A stretch of DNA of 6,305 nt from JAMWZF01 sp041628615 (lineage in GTDB: Bacteria > Pseudomonadota > Alphaproteobacteria > Rhodobacterales > Rhodobacteraceae): NCBI GenBank assembly GCA_041628615.1, contig JBFKOW010000185.1, forward strand, positions 1 to 6,305, in the 5' to 3' direction. The first letter of the stretch is position 1; each line of letters starts with the position of its first letter. Made by a program: the position numbers and the translations under genes. The notes beneath the pieces are model-generated. The model was not told where the DNA came from. It made no database searches and saw nothing but the letters and a program-made list of their open reading frames with translations. Below, in pieces: positions 1-6,305 of the stretch.

Positions 1-3120
<3,120 letters not shown>

Positions 3121-3162
3121 TCCGGCCGGGCCCCGCCGCTGGGTCCGCATTGCGAAACCGAC

Positions 3163-3193
3163 CGGAAGGCCCCCCCCTGCGCGGGGCCTTCCG
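3163..3193 (+). terminator. GC-rich hairpin after rpoC, probable terminator
   Basis: A perfect 11-bp stem pairs 3163-3173 (CGGAAGGCCCC) with 3183-3193 (GGGGCCTTCCG) around a 9-nt loop, 43 nt after the rpoC stop. Position and stem strength fit an intrinsic terminator for the rpo operon. There is no T-run after it, only CCGTTCG, so it may need a factor or may instead act as a 3'-end stabiliser. The hairpin is seen directly; the terminating role is inferred. Confidence 0.65.
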
Positions 3194-3227
3194 CCGTTCG
3201 GGCCCGGTCCGCGCCCGCCGGTGCGCC

Positions 3228-3263
3228 TTGCCCTCCGCCCCTCACGGACCGATACTCTGCCAA
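3228..3263 (+). promoter_or_regulatory. Candidate sigma70 promoter for dnaG, possibly leaderless
   Basis: TTGCCC (3228-3233) matches the -35 consensus TTGACA at 4 of 6 positions. GATACT (3251-3256) matches the -10 consensus TATAAT at 4 of 6. They are separated by the ideal 17 nt. A start point 7 nt after the -10 is A3263, the first base of the dnaG ATG. The area just upstream of that ATG has no convincing Shine-Dalgarno; the nearest is GGA at 3246-3248, 14 nt away. The pair sits downstream of the rpoC hairpin, where a dnaG promoter would be expected. It is a pattern match in GC-rich DNA, not a mapped promoter. Confidence 0.45.
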
Positions 3264-5233
3264 TGGCGCTGCCCCCCGGATTCCTGGACGAACTGCGCGG
3301 CCGACTGAGCCTCGCTCAGGTCGTCGGCCGCAAGGTCATGTGGGACAGCCGCAAGTCGAACCAGGGCAAGGGCGACATGTGGGCGCCGTGCCCGTTCCAC
3401 CAGGAAAAGACCGCCAGCTTCCACGTCGACGACCGCAAGGGCTATTACTACTGCTTCGGCTGCCACGCGAAGGGCGACGCCATCTCCTTCGTCCGCGAGA
3501 CCGAGGGCGTGGACTTCATCGAGGCGGTCCGGATCCTCGCCGCCGAGGCCGGTCTGCCGATGCCCGAGGCCGATCCCCAGGCCCGCGAGAAGGCCGATCG
3601 CCGGTCCGAACTGCACGCGGTGATGGAACAGGCGGTGCAGTATTTCCGGCTGCAACTGCGCACCGCCGGCGGTGCGGCCGCCCGCGACTACCTCGCCGGG
3701 CGCGGGCTGACCCCCGAGGCGCTGGAGCGCTGGGAGATCGGCTTCGCCCCGCCGGGCTGGCAGGGCCTGTCCGATCACCTGTCCGGCAAGGGCGTGCCGC
3801 CCGACAGGATGCTGGCCGCCGGCCTGACCCGGCCCTCGGACAAGGGCCGCGCCCCCTACGACACCTTCCGCAACCGGATCATGTTCCCGATCCGCGACGC
3901 CCGCGGCAAGCCGATCGCCTTCGGCGGCCGGGCGATGGACCCCTCCGACAGCGCCAAGTACCTGAACTCGCCGGAAACCGAGCTGTTCGACAAGTCCCGC
4001 GCCCTGTTCAACCACGGCCCCGCGCGGGCCGCCGCCGGGCAGGGCCAGCCGCTCATCGTGGCCGAGGGCTACATGGATGTGATCGCGCTGTCCGAGGCGG
4101 GGTTCACCGCCGCCGTCGCCCCCCTCGGCACGGCGGTGACCGAGCACCAGCTTGCGCTGCTCTGGCGCATCGCCGACGAGCCGGTGATGGCGCTCGACGG
4201 CGATACCGCGGGTATCCGCGCGGCGATGCGGCTGATCGACGTCGCCCTGCCGCGGCTGGAGGCCGGCAAGTCGCTGCGCTTCGCGCTGCTGCCGGGGGGG
4301 CAGGATCCCGACGACCTGATCCGTTCCGCGGGCCCGGCGGCGATGCGCGAGGTGATCGACCGCGCCCGGCCGATGGTCAGCCTGCTCTGGGAGCAGGAGA
4401 CAGAGGGCCGCGTGTTCGACAGCCCGGAACGCCGGGCGGCGCTGGACAAGGCGCTGCGGACCCGCATCCGCGCCATCGCCGACCCCTCGATCCGCCGGCA
4501 TTACGGCGACGAGATCCAGCGCCTGCGGCAGGAGCTTTTCGGACAGGGCCGGCGTCCGGCCGGGCCGGCCGGCGCCGGGGCCGGCGGATGGCAGCGCCAG
4601 CGGCCCCGCCCCGGACCGACCCCGCGCGCCAAGGCTTCGGTCCTCGCCGGGCCGGACGGGGCCGAGGACCGGCTGCGCGAGGCCGCGATCCTCGCGCTGC
4701 TGGTCAGCCATCCCGACATGGTCGGCCGCTTCGCCGCCCGGATCGAGGCGATGGAGTGCACCGATCCGGACCACGCGGCCCTCCGCGCGGTGGTCCTCGC
4801 CCGCGCCGACACGATCGATCTGCGCGCCGCGATCGCCGCGGAATTGGGCGCCGATGTCCTTGAAAAGCTGTTCGGTCATGCCCACGTGGCGATCATTCCG
4901 GCGGTTCGCCGGCCGGGATCGCCGGAGGTGGCCGAACTGTGCCTCACCGAGGAGTTCGCCAAGCTGGAGGCGCGGCGCGGCCATGTCCGCGAAGTGGCCG
5001 AGGCCGAGGAGGAACTGGCGGACGACGGCGCCGACGAATACCTGACCGCCCGGCTGGCGCAGTCCGCGGAAGCGATTCGCAGCGCCGGTGCCGCGGCCCG
5101 GGAAGACCGGACGAACTACGAGACCGGGCCCAACGGCGCCCGCGTGAACCGGGATGAGAGACACGCGTTTGACGATCTGTTGGCACGAATCGGTTACCGC
5201 AAGCCCGGGCAGGGCGGCCCCGGCGCAAGCTAG
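3263..5233 (+). CDS. dnaG: DNA primase DnaG
   Basis: Primase makes the RNA primers for chromosome replication at the fork, recruited by the DnaB helicase. The product is 656 aa, normal for the family. The N-terminal CHC2 zinc finger is complete: C43, H46 (CPFH), C64 and C67 (CFGC). The RNA polymerase core follows (MFPIRDARGKPIAFGGRAMD, KYLNSPET). The Toprim catalytic motifs are intact: EGYMDV with E268, DGDTAG with D312 and D314, and DPDD at 348-351. A Pro/Gly/Ala/Arg-rich linker spans about residues 426-460 and leads to a helical C-terminal helicase-binding domain that ends in the conserved-looking stretch ERHAFDDLLARIGYRKPG. The ATG at 3263 is chosen because MALPPGFLDELR is the usual alphaproteobacterial N-terminus; in-frame starts further upstream would overlap rpoC or lack family similarity. 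No clear Shine-Dalgarno precedes it. It is followed by rpoD in the same direction after 125 bp, as in the macromolecular synthesis operon; rpsU is not present between rpoC and dnaG. Confidence 0.98.
   Translation: MALPPGFLDELRGRLSLAQVVGRKVMWDSRKSNQGKGDMWAPCPFHQEKTASFHVDDRKGYYYCFGCHAKGDAISFVRETEGVDFIEAVRILAAEAGLPMPEADPQAREKADRRSELHAVMEQAVQYFRLQLRTAGGAAARDYLAGRGLTPEALERWEIGFAPPGWQGLSDHLSGKGVPPDRMLAAGLTRPSDKGRAPYDTFRNRIMFPIRDARGKPIAFGGRAMDPSDSAKYLNSPETELFDKSRALFNHGPARAAAGQGQPLIVAEGYMDVIALSEAGFTAAVAPLGTAVTEHQLALLWRIADEPVMALDGDTAGIRAAMRLIDVALPRLEAGKSLRFALLPGGQDPDDLIRSAGPAAMREVIDRARPMVSLLWEQETEGRVFDSPERRAALDKALRTRIRAIADPSIRRHYGDEIQRLRQELFGQGRRPAGPAGAGAGGWQRQRPRPGPTPRAKASVLAGPDGAEDRLREAAILALLVSHPDMVGRFAARIEAMECTDPDHAALRAVVLARADTIDLRAAIAAELGADVLEKLFGHAHVAIIPAVRRPGSPEVAELCLTEEFAKLEARRGHVREVAEAEEELADDGADEYLTARLAQSAEAIRSAGAAAREDRTNYETGPNGARVNRDERHAFDDLLARIGYRKPGQGGPGAS
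4547..4584 (+). repeat. GGCCGG low-complexity repeat inside the dnaG linker
   Basis: Five copies of the palindromic hexamer GGCCGG lie within 38 bp (starts 4547, 4558, 4563, 4567 and 4579; some overlap). They encode part of the flexible RRPAGPAGAGAGG-like linker between the Toprim core and the helicase-binding domain. The frame is kept throughout. This is most simply a slippage-prone GC-rich stretch tolerated because the linker is unstructured; it can also fold into strong hairpins. Confidence 0.55.
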
Positions 5234-5239
5234 GACACG

Positions 5240-5263
5240 GGCAGGGGAATTCTCGCCCCTGCC
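5240..5263 (+). terminator. Hairpin just after the dnaG stop
   Basis: A perfect 8-bp stem pairs 5240-5247 (GGCAGGGG) with 5256-5263 (CCCCTGCC) around an 8-nt loop, beginning 7 nt after the dnaG TAG. It is followed by GGTTGCG and has no T-run. It could be a weak or partial terminator, or a processing/stability element that sets different dnaG and rpoD mRNA levels. In E. coli an RNA-processing site lies between these two genes; a similar role here is only inferred. Confidence 0.5.
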
Positions 5264-5268
5264 GGTTG

Positions 5269-5319
5269 CGAATCGCCCGGGCGCGGGCTTGATTCGGTTA
5301 GGACCGAATCAGCCGAATC
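5269..5319. repeat. Cluster of CGAATC hexamers (GANTC sites) upstream of rpoD
   Basis: Four copies of CGAATC occur in 51 bp, at 5269-5274, 5291-5296 (as GATTCG), 5305-5310 and 5314-5319. Each contains GANTC, the target of the alphaproteobacterial cell-cycle methyltransferase CcrM. Copies 2 and 3 form a perfect 8-bp inverted repeat with a 4-nt loop (5291-5298 with 5303-5310). Copies 3 and 4 extend to a direct repeat of CCGAATCA/CCGAATCA broken by AG context. The block occupies the place where an rpoD promoter or operator would lie, 40 bp before the ATG. The repeats are seen directly; regulation by methylation or by a protein binding them is inferred. Confidence 0.7.
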
Positions 5320-5347
5320 ACGTCCGACCCCCAGACGCCCCCGCAGC

Positions 5348-5352
5348 AGGAG
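5348..5352 (+). promoter_or_regulatory. Shine-Dalgarno of rpoD
   Basis: AGGAG lies 6 nt before the ATG at 5359, a standard ribosome binding site. It decides in favour of 5359 over the out-of-frame ATG at 5354, which is too close to the site and opens a different frame. It also contrasts with dnaG, which has no comparable site. Confidence 0.85.
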
Positions 5353-5358
5353 CATGTT

Positions 5359-6305
5359 ATGGCCGCCAAGGACACTGACGACCGCAACCGGGAAGAGGAC
5401 TCCGACAACGAGGTGTCCTTCGACATGAGCCAGGCCGCGGTCAAGAAGATGATCGCGGAGGCGCGGGAACGGGGCTTCATAACCTACGACCAGCTGAACC
5501 AGGTGCTGCCGCCGGATCAGGTCTCGTCGGACCAGATCGAGGACGTCATGTCGATGCTCAACGACATGGGCATCCAGGTCACCGAGGAGGAGGAAAGCGA
5601 GGAAGCCGAGGACGACAAGAAGTCCACCGAGCTGACCACCAAGGAGGGCAGCCGCGAGGTCGCCTTGGGCGGCGCCGAGCAGGAGAAGCTCGACCGCACC
5701 GACGACCCGGTGCGCATGTACCTGCGCGAGATGGGCTCGGTGGAACTGCTGTCCCGCGAGGGCGAGATCGCCATCGCGAAGCGGATCGAAGCCGGCCGCA
5801 ACACCATGATCCAGGGCCTCTGCGAGAGCCCGCTGACGTTCCAGGCGATCACGATCTGGCGGGACGAACTTCTCAACGAAGACATCCTGCTGCGCGACGT
5901 CATCGACCTTGAGACCACCTTCGGCAACCAGATGGACGAGGAGGAGGGCGACGCCCCCGTGGTCGAGTCCGGTGTCGCGGGCGGCGGCGAGTCCGCCTCC
6001 GGGTCGGGCGATGACGGCCCGGAACTCGACGCTGACGGCAATCCGATCGCCAAGGACGACGAGGAGGACGAGGACGACGTCGCCAACATGAGCCTCGCGG
6101 CAATGGAAGCGGCCCTGAAGCCCCGCGTGCTGGAGACCCTCGACCTGATCGCCCGCGATTTCGGCACCCTGTCGGACCTGCAGGACGCCCGGATCTCGGC
6201 GCAACTGAACGAGGACAGCTCCTTCTCCGACAAGGACGAGGACATCTACCAGTCGCTGCGGTCCGAGATCGTCGAACTGGTCACCTCGCTGCACCTGCAC
6301 AACAA
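5359..6305 (+). CDS. rpoD: RNA polymerase primary sigma factor RpoD (3'-truncated)
   Basis: This encodes the housekeeping sigma-70 factor that directs core RNA polymerase to most promoters. The first 315 codons are present and open to the window end; family members run to roughly 600-670 residues, so about half is missing, including regions 2.4, 3 and 4. Residues about 17-80 form region 1.1, the acidic DNA-mimic domain that gates the cleft (VKKMIAEARERGFITYDQLN, then IEDVMSMLNDMGIQV). Region 1.2 is at about 113-150 (DDPVRMYLREMGSVELLSREGEIAIAKRIE). The large sigma-70 non-conserved region follows, with a highly acidic, Gly/Ser-containing stretch at about 191-241 (ends DDEEDEDD). The start is supported by AGGAG 6 nt upstream. 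It lies 125 bp after dnaG in the same direction. Promoter recognition residues are outside the window, so group 1 identity rests on regions 1.1 and 1.2 and the context. Confidence 0.97.
   Translation, partial: MAAKDTDDRNREEDSDNEVSFDMSQAAVKKMIAEARERGFITYDQLNQVLPPDQVSSDQIEDVMSMLNDMGIQVTEEEESEEAEDDKKSTELTTKEGSREVALGGAEQEKLDRTDDPVRMYLREMGSVELLSREGEIAIAKRIEAGRNTMIQGLCESPLTFQAITIWRDELLNEDILLRDVIDLETTFGNQMDEEEGDAPVVESGVAGGGESASGSGDDGPELDADGNPIAKDDEEDEDDVANMSLAAMEAALKPRVLETLDLIARDFGTLSDLQDARISAQLNEDSSFSDKDEDIYQSLRSEIVELVTSLHLHN

Noticed and set aside
3242..5164. A 640-codon - strand frame opposite dnaG, and a 356-codon - strand frame at 5230-6300 opposite rpoD.
   Set aside because: They show the same antisense shadow pattern, low-complexity composition and no family motifs, and they lie opposite well-identified genes.
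5266..5317. A sigma70 promoter for rpoD using TTGCGA (5266) or TTGATT (5289) as the -35.
   Set aside because: No acceptable -10 lies at 16-18 nt from either; the best has 3 of 6 matches. rpoD may be read from dnaG or from a promoter type I cannot recognise by eye.
5354..5356. ATG just upstream of the rpoD ATG.
   Set aside because: It is only 1 nt from the AGGAG and is out of frame with the conserved RpoD sequence.

Overview
The window is ordinary bacterial chromosome from a GC-rich organism, with G or C at almost every third codon position. The three proteins read like those of an alphaproteobacterium, most likely a member of the Rhodobacteraceae. That placement rests on recalled family sequence patterns in RpoC, in the DnaG N-terminus (MALPPGFLDELRGRLSLAQV) and in the start of RpoD. 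It was not obtained by a search. All genes lie on the + strand.

Layout: 1-3120 is the 3' three quarters of rpoC (RNA polymerase beta' subunit, 5' end outside the window). 3121-3262 is a short intergenic gap with a strong GC hairpin (probable rpoC terminator), followed by a sigma70-like promoter whose predicted start point falls on the dnaG ATG. 3263-5233 is a complete dnaG (primase, 656 aa). 5234-5358 is a 125-bp gap with a hairpin just after the dnaG stop, then a dense cluster of CGAATC hexamers (GANTC, the CcrM methylation motif) arranged as inverted and direct repeats, then a good Shine-Dalgarno. 5359 to the window end is the N-terminal half of rpoD (housekeeping sigma factor, 315 codons present).

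The genes are core information-processing genes: the catalytic subunit of RNA polymerase, the sigma factor that directs it, and the primase that starts Okazaki fragments. dnaG-rpoD is the conserved core of the macromolecular synthesis operon. Having rpoC immediately upstream is not the arrangement expected in alphaproteobacteria, where rpoBC normally leads into rpsL-rpsG-fusA. No mobile element, CRISPR array, tRNA, rRNA or new protein system was found. The points most worth a second look are the CGAATC/GANTC cluster upstream of rpoD, the possible leaderless dnaG promoter and the rpoC-dnaG junction.
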